A stretch of DNA of 64,000 bases from Paracoccaceae bacterium (lineage in GTDB: Bacteria > Pseudomonadota > Alphaproteobacteria > Rhodobacterales > Rhodobacteraceae): NCBI GenBank assembly GCA_024742455.1, contig JANSYL010000008.1, positions 1-64,000 on the forward strand, written 5' to 3'. Each line of letters begins with the position of its first letter. Position 1 is the stretch's first letter. A program made the position numbers and the translations under genes. Below, one piece after another: positions 1-8,167 of the stretch. The notes under the pieces were generated by a model that did not search any database, had not been told where the DNA came from, and saw only the letters and a list, made by a program, of their open reading frames with translations.

Positions 1-140
1 ACCGAGCATAGCGCAAACGGCACCCACGCTGGCCCGCCGCCGCTGCGTTACATGAGGACTACGCAGCGCCGGGCCAGCTCAGCCCCAGAGGGGTCAATAT
101 TGGACGCCGATAAGGGGTCACGATTGGATGCCGATTGACA
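1..140. mobile_element. Terminus of an IS21-family-like insertion sequence, running off the left edge
   Basis: Two near-copies of a roughly 23-base motif (GGGGTCA..ATTGGA.GCCGAT) lie in direct tandem at 90-112 and 114-136. The second runs into a ...TTGACA end at 140. Repeated short motifs at the tip and an end in CA are characteristic of IS21-family elements, which carry istA and istB. No convincing piece of IstA or IstB is visible in the 90 bases inside the tip, so the transposase genes would lie off the window. The other end and any target duplication cannot be seen. The family call rests on the repeat architecture only. Confidence 0.62.
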
Positions 141-277
141 TACTGCACGCCTGCGGCTATCAAGCTAGCTGCCCGCACGGAGTGCGCACTTTTTCCACAA
201 CACCACAGCTCTGCCATGTACTCAATGTACTGAAGGTCATCCAACCTCTTGCTCGGCCTTCCCGGTCCTTGCGCCAT
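141..277 (-). pseudogene. 5' fragment of a small gene interrupted by the IS element
   Basis: An ATG at 277 opens a frame whose first 45 codons lie outside the IS. The frame then crosses the IS tip at 140 and continues meaninglessly into it. The surviving N-terminus has a basic GRPSKR patch followed by a helix-rich stretch with a double Cys (LWCCGKS) and an Ala-rich helix. Short alphaproteobacterial DNA-binding proteins often begin with GRP(S/R)K followed by a helix-turn-helix, so a small HTH protein is possible. I do not recognise the family. The rest of the gene would lie beyond the IS to the left. Confidence 0.4.
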
Positions 278-439
278 CCCTCACCCTTTGTCTTCTCATG
301 ATACGGCGTGGAAAACTACTGGGACGTTGCTCCGCGTGTCGATACCGAGATGCGATGACCTCATGGGGGTGTATTTGGGGGAGTAAAAAACTAAAATTCC
401 CAGTAAATATTTGAACTTAATAGGATTTTTAGACAAGAT

Positions 440-526
440 TGGTGCGGTCGAGAAGACTCGAACTTCCACGGGAGTTACCCCACAGCGACCTCAACGCTGC
501 GCGTCTACCAATTCCGCCACGACCGC
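440..526 (-). tRNA. tRNA-Leu (anticodon GAG)
   Basis: The minus strand folds as a class II tRNA. The acceptor arm GCGGTCG (from 526) pairs with CGACCGC, followed by discriminator A443 and an encoded CCA (442-440). The D-arm contains the usual AATTGGTAGACGC. The anticodon loop TTGAGGT gives GAG, reading CTC/CTT leucine codons. A long variable arm follows, then the TTCGAGTC T-arm. Its 3' end faces the accessory DNA on the left, the usual orientation when a tRNA gene serves as an integration site. Confidence 0.96.
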
Positions 527-909
527 ACGCGCCTTGGCAGGCCGACGCTGATTAGCGGAGGCGGAGCGGCTTGTGAAGGGGCGAAGTTGCGGAATCGCAC
601 ATGCGCGCCGTCGCCGCGGCTCGGGATTGCGGCTGGAACGAAAGGCACCGCTTTGCTAACCAAAAAGCGCGCTGATCAGCCACCTCAGGCAGGTGTCAAC
701 GGTGGACAGCGCCGATGCTTGTCATGACGAACAGGACCACTGCGATGCCTGACTTGATTGCGCCATCCGAACCGCGGCACCCGCAGAATGGCGGCAAGGC
801 GCGCAAGGCGTTCAGCCCGAAAAGGCTGATCCCCGGGGACATGTCGCGCAGCGTGGGCGAAACGCAATCGGGGAAGACAGTTCCCCGCAGGGTCACGGTG
901 TAGCGCGAC
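527..909. other. Intergenic stretch between tRNA-Leu and lipB without a recognised gene
   Basis: A 62-codon open frame at 715-903 (+) and a 79-codon one at 696-935 (-) exist here. Neither has a good ribosome binding site, a recognisable motif or convincing composition. They overlap each other, as expected for random open frames in GC-rich DNA. The segment should contain the tRNA-Leu promoter (reading left) and the lipB promoter (reading right), but I could not identify either with confidence. Confidence 0.4.
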
Positions 910-1584
910 GTGGTCGAATGGATCACATCCGACACCCCCGTCCCCTACCCTGAGGCGGTCGCCTGGATGGAGGACCGGGCGACGGAGATCGCCGCCGGGC
1001 GCGCCGACGAGGCGATCTGGCTTCTGGAACATCCACCGCTTTATACCGCCGGGACCTCGGCGAACGCTGCCGATCTGCATGATCCCGGCCGGTTCCTGGT
1101 CTACGAGACCCGACGCGGGGGGCAGTATACCTATCACGGGCCGGGGCAGCGGGTGGTGTATACCCTGCTCGACCTCAACGCCCGGGGCCGCGACATCCGC
1201 CGCTTCGTCGGCACGCTCGAGGCCTGGGTGATTGCCGCACTGGACGAATTCAACGTCACGGGCGTCATCCACGCGGACCGGGTGGGCGTCTGGGTGGCGC
1301 GCCCCGAAAAACCGCCTTTGCCCGATGGCACGGCGCGCGAGGACAAGATCGCCGCGATCGGCATCCGGCTGCGGAAATGGGTCAGCTTTCATGGAATCTC
1401 GATCAACGTTGACCCCGATCTTTCGCATTTCGACGGCATCGTGCCCTGCGGAGTGACCGGGCACGGCGTCACCAGCCTCGTGGACCTCGGCCTGCCGGTG
1501 ACGATGCCCGATCTGGACGTGGCCCTGCACCGGCAGTTCGATGCCGCTTTCGCCCGGCAGACCCGCGCCGTAACCACTCGTTAA
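910..1584 (+). CDS. lipB: Octanoyl-[acyl-carrier-protein]-protein N-octanoyltransferase LipB
   Basis: LipB moves octanoyl groups from octanoyl-ACP to the lipoyl domains of 2-oxoacid dehydrogenases and the glycine cleavage H protein; LipA then inserts sulfur. The 224-residue frame has the family hallmarks: [14 protein letters not shown] near residue 40, the substrate-loop motif [11 protein letters not shown] near 75, the catalytic Lys in REDKIAAIG (K146), and the catalytic Cys in [13 protein letters not shown] (C180). The start is GTG ([15 protein letters not shown]), chosen because the conserved N-terminus begins there and no in-frame ATG fits. No lipA is adjacent, so this is a monocistronic housekeeping gene. 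Confidence 0.96.
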   Translation: MVEWITSDTPVPYPEAVAWMEDRATEIAAGRADEAIWLLEHPPLYTAGTSANAADLHDPGRFLVYETRRGGQYTYHGPGQRVVYTLLDLNARGRDIRRFVGTLEAWVIAALDEFNVTGVIHADRVGVWVARPEKPPLPDGTAREDKIAAIGIRLRKWVSFHGISINVDPDLSHFDGIVPCGVTGHGVTSLVDLGLPVTMPDLDVALHRQFDAAFARQTRAVTTR

Positions 1585-1679
1585 CCAAGCTTGCCGCCTC
1601 CGTTCCATCCTGTCGCCACAGAATCACCCCGGTCTGCGGTCATGCAGGGACCGTTCCCGTTGCCCGAAAGGGGGCCGCC

Positions 1680-2336
1680 ATGCGCATCGCCAGCTTCCTG
1701 TCCTGCGAAAGCGGGGCCATCACCGTCGACTGGACCGTCCTGACTGCAGGTCTGGCAGGCCTCGGGCTGGCCAGCATGTCGGTGGTCTCGGGTGACGTGC
1801 AGAACCTGTCCGAAGACATCTCGGCCTTCCTCCAGCGCGACCTTTCGCTTTTCGTGCGCTTCGATGTCAACCGCATCAGCAATGCCTCGTTCGAGGATAT
1901 CGAGGGCATGCTGGCCGCCGGTTGGGGCTTCTACAATGCCGATGGCAGCCTGGCGGGCTGGACAAATCTTGCCGACTACCAGGCCGAAGTGGTCCACTCG
2001 GGATACATGGGCGTCCACGCAACGGACGGGGATTTCATGCTCGACCTCGATGCATCGCCCGGCAACATGATGCTGGGCCAGGTGATCGCGGGTGCGCTGG
2101 ACGGGCAGCCTTACACGGTCAGCTTCGATGCTGCCGACAGGGTCGGCAATAACGGCGTCGCGGTCTATTGGGGGGGCGAACTGGTCGGCACCGTCGATCC
2201 GGGCAGCGGCATGGAGTCCTACAGTTTCGAGATCATCGGCGGATCCGGCGACGGATCGAACCAGTTGATGATCGGCGGCACTGGCCCCGAAGACAATCGC
2301 GGCGCCTTCATCGACAATATCGCGGTCCACAGCTGA
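1680..2336 (+). CDS. Exported protein with Flp/TadE-like N-terminus and a jelly-roll-like C-terminal domain
   Basis: The 218-residue protein starts MRIASFLSCESGAITVDWTVL and continues into a hydrophobic helix to about residue 40. A short basic/polar leader, then G(A/S)..(V/T)(D/E) followed at once by hydrophobic residues, is the layout of Flp/Tad-type pilin and pseudopilin leaders, where a prepilin peptidase cuts before the hydrophobic helix. From about residue 70 comes a domain with NASFEDIEG, GW.NL..YQAEV, DGDFMLDLD and a final RGAFIDNIAV. This resembles DUF642/CBM-like beta-sandwich modules of secreted bacterial proteins. No tad or pilus genes are nearby. The leader assignment is inference; that it is exported is fairly safe. 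Confidence 0.6.
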   Translation: MRIASFLSCESGAITVDWTVLTAGLAGLGLASMSVVSGDVQNLSEDISAFLQRDLSLFVRFDVNRISNASFEDIEGMLAAGWGFYNADGSLAGWTNLADYQAEVVHSGYMGVHATDGDFMLDLDASPGNMMLGQVIAGALDGQPYTVSFDAADRVGNNGVAVYWGGELVGTVDPGSGMESYSFEIIGGSGDGSNQLMIGGTGPEDNRGAFIDNIAVHS

Positions 2337-2524
2337 CCTGCAGCGGGCGCGCGCCCGGCTGCCGCGTCCGCGTGAGCGCTTTGCAGCAGGCAGCGCCCCG
2401 TGTTTCCAGATCGGCGACACAGCGTTCGGTCGACAGTTCTTTGTTGCCCTGTCGCTCTTTTGCACCGATATCCTTGATTCAGGCGCGTCGCGATAAGGTT
2501 GCGGTGGCCTTCAGGGTGATCGAC

Positions 2525-2737
2525 ATGAAACGCGCAACCGCGAAAACCACCGGGTCGGGGTCGTCCACGATCGAGATCACGATGCTGATCGTCGCGCTTG
2601 CGGGTCTTCTGGTGATCGTTGCGCTGGCCGTGACAGTGGCATTTTCCACCCCGACAGACAGTGTCGGCGAAGCCGATGGCGCCCCGGTGCCGATCACACC
2701 GTCCGCGCCTGTGGTCACCGACGCCGCTGCCTCCTGA
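2525..2737 (+). CDS. Small single-pass membrane protein, function unknown
   Basis: The frame encodes 70 residues: a basic N-terminus (MKRATAKTTG), one long hydrophobic segment (about residues 17-40, LIVALAGLLVIVALAVTVAF) and a Pro/Ala/Val-rich tail, suggesting N-in, C-out topology. An AGGGTGATC stretch just before the ATG could be a ribosome binding site. I do not recognise the family. It sits alone between the pilin-leader-like gene and ctaD. An unrelated long open frame on the opposite strand covers it, but that frame is the GC-rich shadow of ctaD. Confidence 0.5.
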   Translation: MKRATAKTTGSGSSTIEITMLIVALAGLLVIVALAVTVAFSTPTDSVGEADGAPVPITPSAPVVTDAAAS

Positions 2738-2931
2738 CCGCGCGACCCACGCGCGTCCGGCCTCGCGGATCGTAGCCTGACCCGGTCTTTCCCCTGCCCT
2801 CCCCCTGCGACGACACGCACCGCCCTGCCGCGTTGCGGCACCCGGCCCGGCGCACTAAAACAGTCCGCAAGGAGACGCGCGCAGGCCATGCCGCCTGTTG
2901 CGCCGTTTGAGCGAACGACAGGAGATCGCAC

Positions 2932-4593
2932 ATGGCCGACGCCGCCATTCAGCAGCCGGAACATGACCGCCCGGGCTTTTTCACCCGCTGGTTCATGTCG
3001 ACCAATCACAAGGATATCGGGATCCTCTACCTGTTCACCGCAGGTGTCGTGGGCCTGATCTCGGTCATCTTCACCGTCTACATGCGGATGGAGCTGATGG
3101 AGCCAGGCGTGCAATACATGTGCACCGAGGGCGCCCGCCTGACGGCGGCGGCAGCGGGAGAATGTACCCCCGACGGCCATCTTTGGAACGTGATGATCAC
3201 GGGCCATGGCGTCCTGATGATGTTCTTCGTGGTCATTCCCGCGCTGTTCGGGGGCTTCGGCAACTACTTCATGCCCCTGATGATCGGCGCACCTGACATG
3301 GCGTTCCCGCGTCTGAACAACCTGTCCTACTGGCTCTATGTCGCGGGCACCGCGCTCGCGTTCTGCGCGGTCTTCATCGATGGCGGGGCCGGTCCGGGCT
3401 GGACCTTCTATCCGCCGCTGTCCTGGCAGGATGCGCCGACCAGCCGCGCCGTCGATTTCGCGATCTTCGCGATCCATGTCTCGGGGGCGTCGTCCATTCT
3501 GGGCTCGATCAACATCATCACCACCTTCCTGAACATGCGCGCACCGGGCATGACGCTGCACAAGGTGCCGCTGTTCGCATGGTCGATCTTCGTCACCGCG
3601 TGGCTGTTGCTTCTGTCGCTGCCGGTTCTGGCGGGTGCCATCACCATGCTGCTGACCGACCGCAACTTTGGCACCACCTTCTTCGACGTCGCGGGCGGCG
3701 GTGACCCGGTCCTGTTCCAGCACATCTTCTGGTTCTTCGGCCACCCCGAGGTCTACATCGTGATCCTGCCGGCCTTCGGCGTGATCTCCCACGTCGTCGC
3801 GACCTTCTCCAGAAAGCCGATCTTCGGCTACCTGCCGATGGTCTATGCACTGGTGGCGATCGGGGGCCTCGGCTTCGTCGTCTGGGCGCACCACATGTAC
3901 ACGGTGGGCATGACGCTGACGCAGCAGGCCTATTTCATGGTTGCGACCATGGTCATCGCGGTGCCGACGGGGATCAAGATCTTCTCCTGGGTGGCCACGA
4001 TGTGGCAGGGCTCGATCACTTTCGAAACCCCGATGCTGTTCGCCATCGGCTTCATCTTCCTGTTCACGCTTGGCGGTGTGACGGGGATCATGCTCAGCCA
4101 GGCGGGTATCGACCGGGCCTATCATGACACCTATTTCGTGGTCGCCCATTTCCACTACGTGATGAGTTTGGGAGCGGTCTTCGGCATCTTCGCGGCGATC
4201 TATTACTGGTTCGCCAAGATGAGTGGGCGCCAGTACCCCGAATGGGCTGGCAAGCTCCATTTCTGGCTGTTCTTCATCGGCGCCAACCTGACCTTCTTCC
4301 CGCAGCACTTCCTGGGCCGCCAGGGCATGCCGCGCCGCTATATCGACTATCCGGATGCCTTCGCGCTCTGGAACTATGTCAGCTCGATCGGCGCGTTCAT
4401 CTCGTTTGCCTCGTTCCTGTTCTTCATCGGGGTCGTGTTCTACGCCCTGCGCTTCGGCCGCAAGGTCGAGGAAAAGGCATATTGGGGTGAGCACGCGGAT
4501 ACGCTGGAATGGACCCTGCCGAACCCGCCGCCGGAGCATACGTTCGAGACGCTGCCGACGCGCGAGGAATGGGACCGCAGCCCGGGGCACTGA
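2932..4593 (+). CDS. ctaD: Cytochrome c oxidase (aa3-type) subunit I
   Basis: This is the catalytic subunit of the haem-copper oxidase, which reduces O2 with electrons from cytochrome c and pumps protons. The 553-residue protein has 12 predicted membrane segments. It shows STNHKDIG at the N-terminus, GHGVLMMFF with a low-spin haem ligand, D-channel residues [21 protein letters not shown], the Cu-B ligand and His-Tyr cross-link in [17 protein letters not shown] with the other Cu-B histidines, and [12 protein letters not shown] with the haem a3 ligand. A GGAGA-type ribosome binding site lies upstream. No subunit II, III or assembly genes are adjacent; a detached ctaD is usual in Rhodobacter and Paracoccus. 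Confidence 0.98.
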   Translation: MADAAIQQPEHDRPGFFTRWFMSTNHKDIGILYLFTAGVVGLISVIFTVYMRMELMEPGVQYMCTEGARLTAAAAGECTPDGHLWNVMITGHGVLMMFFVVIPALFGGFGNYFMPLMIGAPDMAFPRLNNLSYWLYVAGTALAFCAVFIDGGAGPGWTFYPPLSWQDAPTSRAVDFAIFAIHVSGASSILGSINIITTFLNMRAPGMTLHKVPLFAWSIFVTAWLLLLSLPVLAGAITMLLTDRNFGTTFFDVAGGGDPVLFQHIFWFFGHPEVYIVILPAFGVISHVVATFSRKPIFGYLPMVYALVAIGGLGFVVWAHHMYTVGMTLTQQAYFMVATMVIAVPTGIKIFSWVATMWQGSITFETPMLFAIGFIFLFTLGGVTGIMLSQAGIDRAYHDTYFVVAHFHYVMSLGAVFGIFAAIYYWFAKMSGRQYPEWAGKLHFWLFFIGANLTFFPQHFLGRQGMPRRYIDYPDAFALWNYVSSIGAFISFASFLFFIGVVFYALRFGRKVEEKAYWGEHADTLEWTLPNPPPEHTFETLPTREEWDRSPGH

Positions 4594-4603
4594 CCGGACC
4601 GCA

Positions 4604-5116
4604 ATGCCCATCCTCGATGGCGACACCACCAAGGCCGCGCCCCGAAAAGGGCGCGGTTTTCCACGGGCGCGGCTGATCCTGCGGCCGCACAAATCCCTGA
4701 CCCCCGAAGGCTTCGTCTGGTTCATCGGCCTCACCGCCGCACTGATCTCGGTGCCGCTTCTGTCGATCCTCGGAAATCCGATCTTCTGGGCGCTGCTTCC
4801 CTTCATCCTCGCTGCTGTCTGGGCCATCTGGGCCGCGCTGAAACGGTCCTGGCGCGACATGGACGTTTATGAAGAGGTGCTGATCTGGGACGATCTGATG
4901 CGCCTCGAACGCCATGAGCCGCGCCGCCCGCTGCGCGACTGGGAGGCCAACCCCTACTGGGTGCGCGTCGCGATGCACCAGAAGGGTGCGCCGGTTCCGA
5001 ATTACCTGACCCTGCAGGGGGGCGCGCGCGAGGTGGAACTGGGCGCGTTCCTGACCCCGCCGGAACGGGTGGTGCTGAAGGACCGTCTGGAACGCGAACT
5101 GCGCCCCGCGCCCTGA
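4604..5116 (+). CDS. DUF2244 family integral membrane protein
   Basis: The protein has 170 residues. After a basic N-terminal stretch comes RPHKSLTPEGFVWFIGL, the signature opening of DUF2244, then two adjacent membrane helices (about residues 38-75) and a cytoplasmic C-terminal domain with EEVLIWDDLMRLER and NPYWVRV. It begins only 10 nt after the ctaD stop and is often found with oxidase genes in Rhodobacteraceae, so a link to oxidase biogenesis is plausible but unproven. The start codon is uncertain. An intrinsic-terminator-like hairpin lies within its first 20 codons (4635-4660), but no better start lies downstream before the conserved region. Confidence 0.82.
   Translation: MPILDGDTTKAAPRKGRGFPRARLILRPHKSLTPEGFVWFIGLTAALISVPLLSILGNPIFWALLPFILAAVWAIWAALKRSWRDMDVYEEVLIWDDLMRLERHEPRRPLRDWEANPYWVRVAMHQKGAPVPNYLTLQGGAREVELGAFLTPPERVVLKDRLERELRPAP
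4635..4660 (+). terminator. Hairpin plus T-run just after ctaD, inside the 5' end of the DUF2244 frame
   Basis: CCGCGCCC (4635-4642) can pair perfectly with GGGCGCGG (4649-4656) across a CGAAAA loop and is followed by TTTT. This has the shape of an intrinsic terminator, 42 nt past the ctaD stop. It also encodes residues of the DUF2244 protein as annotated, so it could be a true ctaD terminator, an attenuator that lowers downstream expression, or chance. Confidence 0.45.
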
Positions 5117-5246
5117 GCAGGGCGGGCTTTTCGCAAGAACCCACCGGACCGTTCGACAGGTCCGGTCCGCAGATCACATCGGCCCGTGCACAGCCGGGCG
5201 ATCCGGTTCATGCTGGCCGCCGAGACCCTGTTTCCCGGAGGCCGCG

Positions 5247-5594
5247 ATGCTTGCCTATCTGACGCTGATCCTGCTTTGCCAACTCATCGGTGAATTCACC
5301 GCAGGGGCACTGAACCTGCCTGTGCCGGGCCCCGTGATCGGCATGGGGCTGCTATTCGTGATCCTGATGATCCGGGGCAAGGTGCCCGACGGGCTTGAGA
5401 CAACCGCCAACGGCCTGCTGCGCGCGCTGTCGCTGCTGTTCGTGCCGGCGGGCACGGGGGTCATCCTGCACCTTGAACTGCTCGGCGCGGCCCTCGTGCC
5501 CCTTTCCGCCGCGCTGATCGTCAGCACATTGGCCACCATCGCCGTCACCGCATGGTTGATGATGCGTCTCAGCCGGGAGGGCGACGATGGATAA
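5247..5594 (+). CDS. lrgA: CidA/LrgA family membrane protein
   Basis: This 115-residue protein is almost entirely hydrophobic, with four predicted helices. It carries the family pattern LNLPVPGPVIGMGLLF (about residues 24-39) and FVPAGTGVILH (about 70-80). CidA/LrgA proteins are small holin-like membrane proteins working with LrgB partners; proposed roles are control of murein hydrolase export and, in other bacteria, pyruvate or organic-acid transport. It overlaps the downstream lrgB by 8 nt, indicating translational coupling. A GGAGG ribosome binding site lies 6 nt before the ATG. Confidence 0.9.
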   Translation: MLAYLTLILLCQLIGEFTAGALNLPVPGPVIGMGLLFVILMIRGKVPDGLETTANGLLRALSLLFVPAGTGVILHLELLGAALVPLSAALIVSTLATIAVTAWLMMRLSREGDDG

Positions 5595-6318
5595 CCTCGC
5601 CGACACCTGGGTCTATCTCAGCGTCTCGCCGCTGCTTCACCTGACGATCACGCTGGTGGCATTCCAGGGTGCCAACTGGCTGTTCGAACGGGCCGGGCGC
5701 ACCCCGCTTCTGAACCCCGTGATGGTCGCCGTGCTGATCGTGGTGGGTATCCTGCTGGCCACCGGCACCGATTACGCGACCTATTTCGAGGGCGCGCAAT
5801 TCGTCCATTTCCTGCTCGGCCCGGCCACCGTGGCGCTGGCGATCCCGCTCTACCGCCAGTGGCACCTGGTGCGCCGATCGGCGCTGGCCATCGTGGTCAG
5901 CCTGACAACCGGGTCGCTGACGGCGATGGTCTCGGCGGTGGCGATTGTCTGGGTCCTGGGCGGCGCGCCCGATCTGATGGTTTCGATCGCACCGAAATCC
6001 ACGACCGCCCCTGTCGCCATGGGGATTTCCGAAGCTCTGGGCGGCCTGCCATCGCTGACTGCCGTTCTGGTCATCGTCACCGGGATTCTGGGGGCGATGC
6101 TCGGGCCGATCCTGCTCAACGCGATGGGCATCACCGACTGGCGGGCGCGCGGCTTTGCCATCGGCACGGCCAGCCACGGCATCGGCACGGCCCGGGCGCT
6201 CAGCGTGAATGAAACCGCGGGCGCGTTCTCGGGGCTGGCGATGGGGCTCAACGCCTTCGCCACGGCGCTGATGCTGCCGGTGCTCTGGGCCGGGCTGAGC
6301 TGGGCCTTCGTCCCCTAG
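5587..6318 (+). CDS. lrgB: LrgB family protein
   Basis: LrgB partner of the upstream LrgA-like protein, 243 residues with about seven membrane segments. Diagnostic stretches are LLNPVMVAVL near the start, LLGPATVALAIPLY near residue 80, SIAPKSTTAPVAMGIS near 135 and GTASHGIGTARAL near 200. It is probably a membrane transporter or holin-antagonist component. The ribosome binding site (GGGAGGGCG) lies inside the end of lrgA. Its stop interlocks with that of the convergent gene at 6315-6318 (CTAG). Confidence 0.92.
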   Translation: MDNLADTWVYLSVSPLLHLTITLVAFQGANWLFERAGRTPLLNPVMVAVLIVVGILLATGTDYATYFEGAQFVHFLLGPATVALAIPLYRQWHLVRRSALAIVVSLTTGSLTAMVSAVAIVWVLGGAPDLMVSIAPKSTTAPVAMGISEALGGLPSLTAVLVIVTGILGAMLGPILLNAMGITDWRARGFAIGTASHGIGTARALSVNETAGAFSGLAMGLNAFATALMLPVLWAGLSWAFVP

Positions 6319-6773
6319 CTCAGCCGCGCCTTCACCATCGGGCCCACCATGCCGAAATCCATCTGGCCGGTATACTTGCCCTTCAGGATGCCCATGACGC
6401 GGCCCATGTCGCGGATGCTATCGGCCCCGGTCTCGGAAATCGCAGCATCAACGGCGGCGGCCACCTCACCTTCGTCCAGCTGACGCGGCAGGAAATCCTC
6501 GATCACCGCGATCTCGGCGCGTTCCTGCTCGGCCAGTTCCAGCCGCCCGCCTTCCTCATAGGCCCGCACGCTTTCCTGGCGCTGCTTGACCATCTTGCCC
6601 AGAATCGCCAGCACCGCTGCCTCATCCACGCCCTCGGTCTGCCCGGCACCCCGTGCCGCGATGTCCTGGTCCTTTATTGCGGCATTGATCAGGCGCAGCG
6701 TGCTCAGCCGCGTCTGGTCCTTCTCGCGCATCGCGTCTTTCAAGCCCGCCGTGATCCGGTCTCGCAAGCCCAT
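6315..6773 (-). CDS. GatB/YqeY domain-containing protein
   Basis: The 152-residue protein matches the free-standing YqeY family, which resembles the tail domain of GatB. It has an N-terminal helical part (LKDAMREKDQTRLSTLRLINAAIKD), a middle KMVKQRQESV.AYEEGGR.ELA..E segment and the C-terminal MGRVMG.LKGKYTGQMDFG..GP.VK motif. A tRNA-related role is suggested by homology to the GatB tail; the actual function is unknown. It is divergent from carA (134 nt between starts), as in many alphaproteobacteria, and converges on lrgB with a 4-nt overlap. Confidence 0.9.
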   Translation of the reverse strand: MGLRDRITAGLKDAMREKDQTRLSTLRLINAAIKDQDIAARGAGQTEGVDEAAVLAILGKMVKQRQESVRAYEEGGRLELAEQERAEIAVIEDFLPRQLDEGEVAAAVDAAISETGADSIRDMGRVMGILKGKYTGQMDFGMVGPMVKARLS

Positions 6774-6907
6774 GTCGACATCCCCATTACAATCCCAAGC
6801 CGCCTAGATAGGATGATGCGGCCGCAGCAACAACACCCAAGCTTGACCGCCCCGGCCCGCATCCTTAGACCCGGGCCGATTTGCCCGCCGCCCCGGAAAG
6901 GCCCACC

Positions 6908-8068
6908 ATGACCGACACGCCCACCGCCTGCATCGCCCTTGCTGACGGGACGCTGTTTTACGGGCGCGGCTTCGGCGCCGTCGGAACGCGGGTGGCCGAG
7001 CTGTGCTTCAACACCGCGATGACCGGCTACCAGGAGATCATGACCGACCCGTCCTATGCGGGGCAGGTCGTGACCTTCACCTTCCCCCATATCGGCAATG
7101 TGGGCGTGAACCCCGAAGACGACGAAACCGCCGATCCCGTGGCCGAGGGGATGGTGGTGAAATGGGATGTCACCGCGCCGTCGAACTGGCGTGCCACGGG
7201 CGACCTCGTGGCCTGGCTGGAAAAAACCAGCCGCGTCGGCGTCGGCGGCATCGACACGCGGCGGCTGACGCGGGCGATCCGGCAACAGGGCGCGCCCCAT
7301 GTGGCGATCGCCCATGACCCGGACGGAAATTTCGATATCGAGGCGCTGGTCACCGCCGCACGCGGCTTTCCCGGGCTCGAGGGGCTGGACCTCGCCAAGA
7401 CCGTCACCTGCGCCCAGTCCTACAAATGGGACGAGATGCGCTGGGCCTGGCCCGAGGGCTACACGCGCCGCGATCCGGCCCTGCCCGCGCCCCGGGTCGT
7501 GGCGATTGATTACGGGGCCAAGCGCAACATCCTGCGATGCCTGGCCAGCGTCGGCTGCGACGTGACGGTGATGCCCGCCACCACCACAACCGAGGATGTT
7601 CTGGCCCAGAACCCCGACGGGGTGTTCCTGTCGAACGGCCCCGGCGACCCGGCGGCAACCGGAGACTACGCCGTGCCCACGATCCGCGGCGTGCTTGACG
7701 CCGACTTGCCGGTCTTCGGCATCTGCCTTGGCCACCAGATGCTGGCGCTGGCGCTCGGCGCACGGACGATCAAGATGAACCACGGCCATCACGGCGCCAA
7801 TCATCCGGTCAAGGACCTCGATACCGGCAAGGTGGAAATCACCTCGATGAACCACGGGTTCACAGTCGACAGCCAGACCCTGCCCGAAGGCGTGCGCGAA
7901 ACCCATGTCAGCCTGTTCGACGGGTCGAATTGCGGGATCGCGGTGGATGGCAGGCCGGTCTTTTCGGTCCAGTATCACCCCGAGGCCAGCCCCGGTCCGC
8001 AGGACAGTTTCTACCTCTTCGAACGCTTCGCTGCAGCGATTGCCCACCGTCATAACGGGCGCGGCTGA
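6908..8068 (+). CDS. carA: Carbamoyl-phosphate synthase small (glutaminase) subunit
   Basis: CarA hydrolyses glutamine and channels ammonia to CarB for carbamoyl phosphate, feeding arginine and pyrimidine synthesis. The 386-residue protein has the CPSase small-chain N-terminal domain (LADGTLFYGRGFGA, MTGYQEIMTDPSYAGQ) and a class I glutamine amidotransferase domain. The latter contains SNGPGDPAA, the nucleophile in FGICLGHQM (C273), MNHGHHGANHPV, and the catalytic His-Glu in QYHPEASPGP. The ATG at 6908 fits the family N-terminus; an in-frame GTG/ATG further upstream only adds unconserved residues. carB is not in the window. It is divergent from the YqeY-like gene. Confidence 0.97.
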   Translation: MTDTPTACIALADGTLFYGRGFGAVGTRVAELCFNTAMTGYQEIMTDPSYAGQVVTFTFPHIGNVGVNPEDDETADPVAEGMVVKWDVTAPSNWRATGDLVAWLEKTSRVGVGGIDTRRLTRAIRQQGAPHVAIAHDPDGNFDIEALVTAARGFPGLEGLDLAKTVTCAQSYKWDEMRWAWPEGYTRRDPALPAPRVVAIDYGAKRNILRCLASVGCDVTVMPATTTTEDVLAQNPDGVFLSNGPGDPAATGDYAVPTIRGVLDADLPVFGICLGHQMLALALGARTIKMNHGHHGANHPVKDLDTGKVEITSMNHGFTVDSQTLPEGVRETHVSLFDGSNCGIAVDGRPVFSVQYHPEASPGPQDSFYLFERFAAAIAHRHNGRG

Positions 8069-8167
8069 TCGCGGAGCTCTGTTCGTGTGGCTGATGCCCG
8101 GTTAACGCTATCTTAACTTCGCGCATAAAGGGTAAGCGGAAAGTCCCACGCAACTTTCAGGCAAGCC

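Noticed and set aside
715-903. Small plus-strand open frame upstream of lipB
   Set aside because: No ribosome binding site and no recognisable motif, and it competes with an equally weak opposite-strand frame. The MPDL..SEPRHP stretch faintly recalls LipA N-termini but lacks the required residues.
2479-4860. A 793-codon open frame on the minus strand opposite ctaD
   Set aside because: It is the complement of ctaD and its neighbours in GC-rich DNA. Its translation is low-complexity Arg/His/Asp/Gln-rich with no domain, while ctaD on the other strand is unmistakable.
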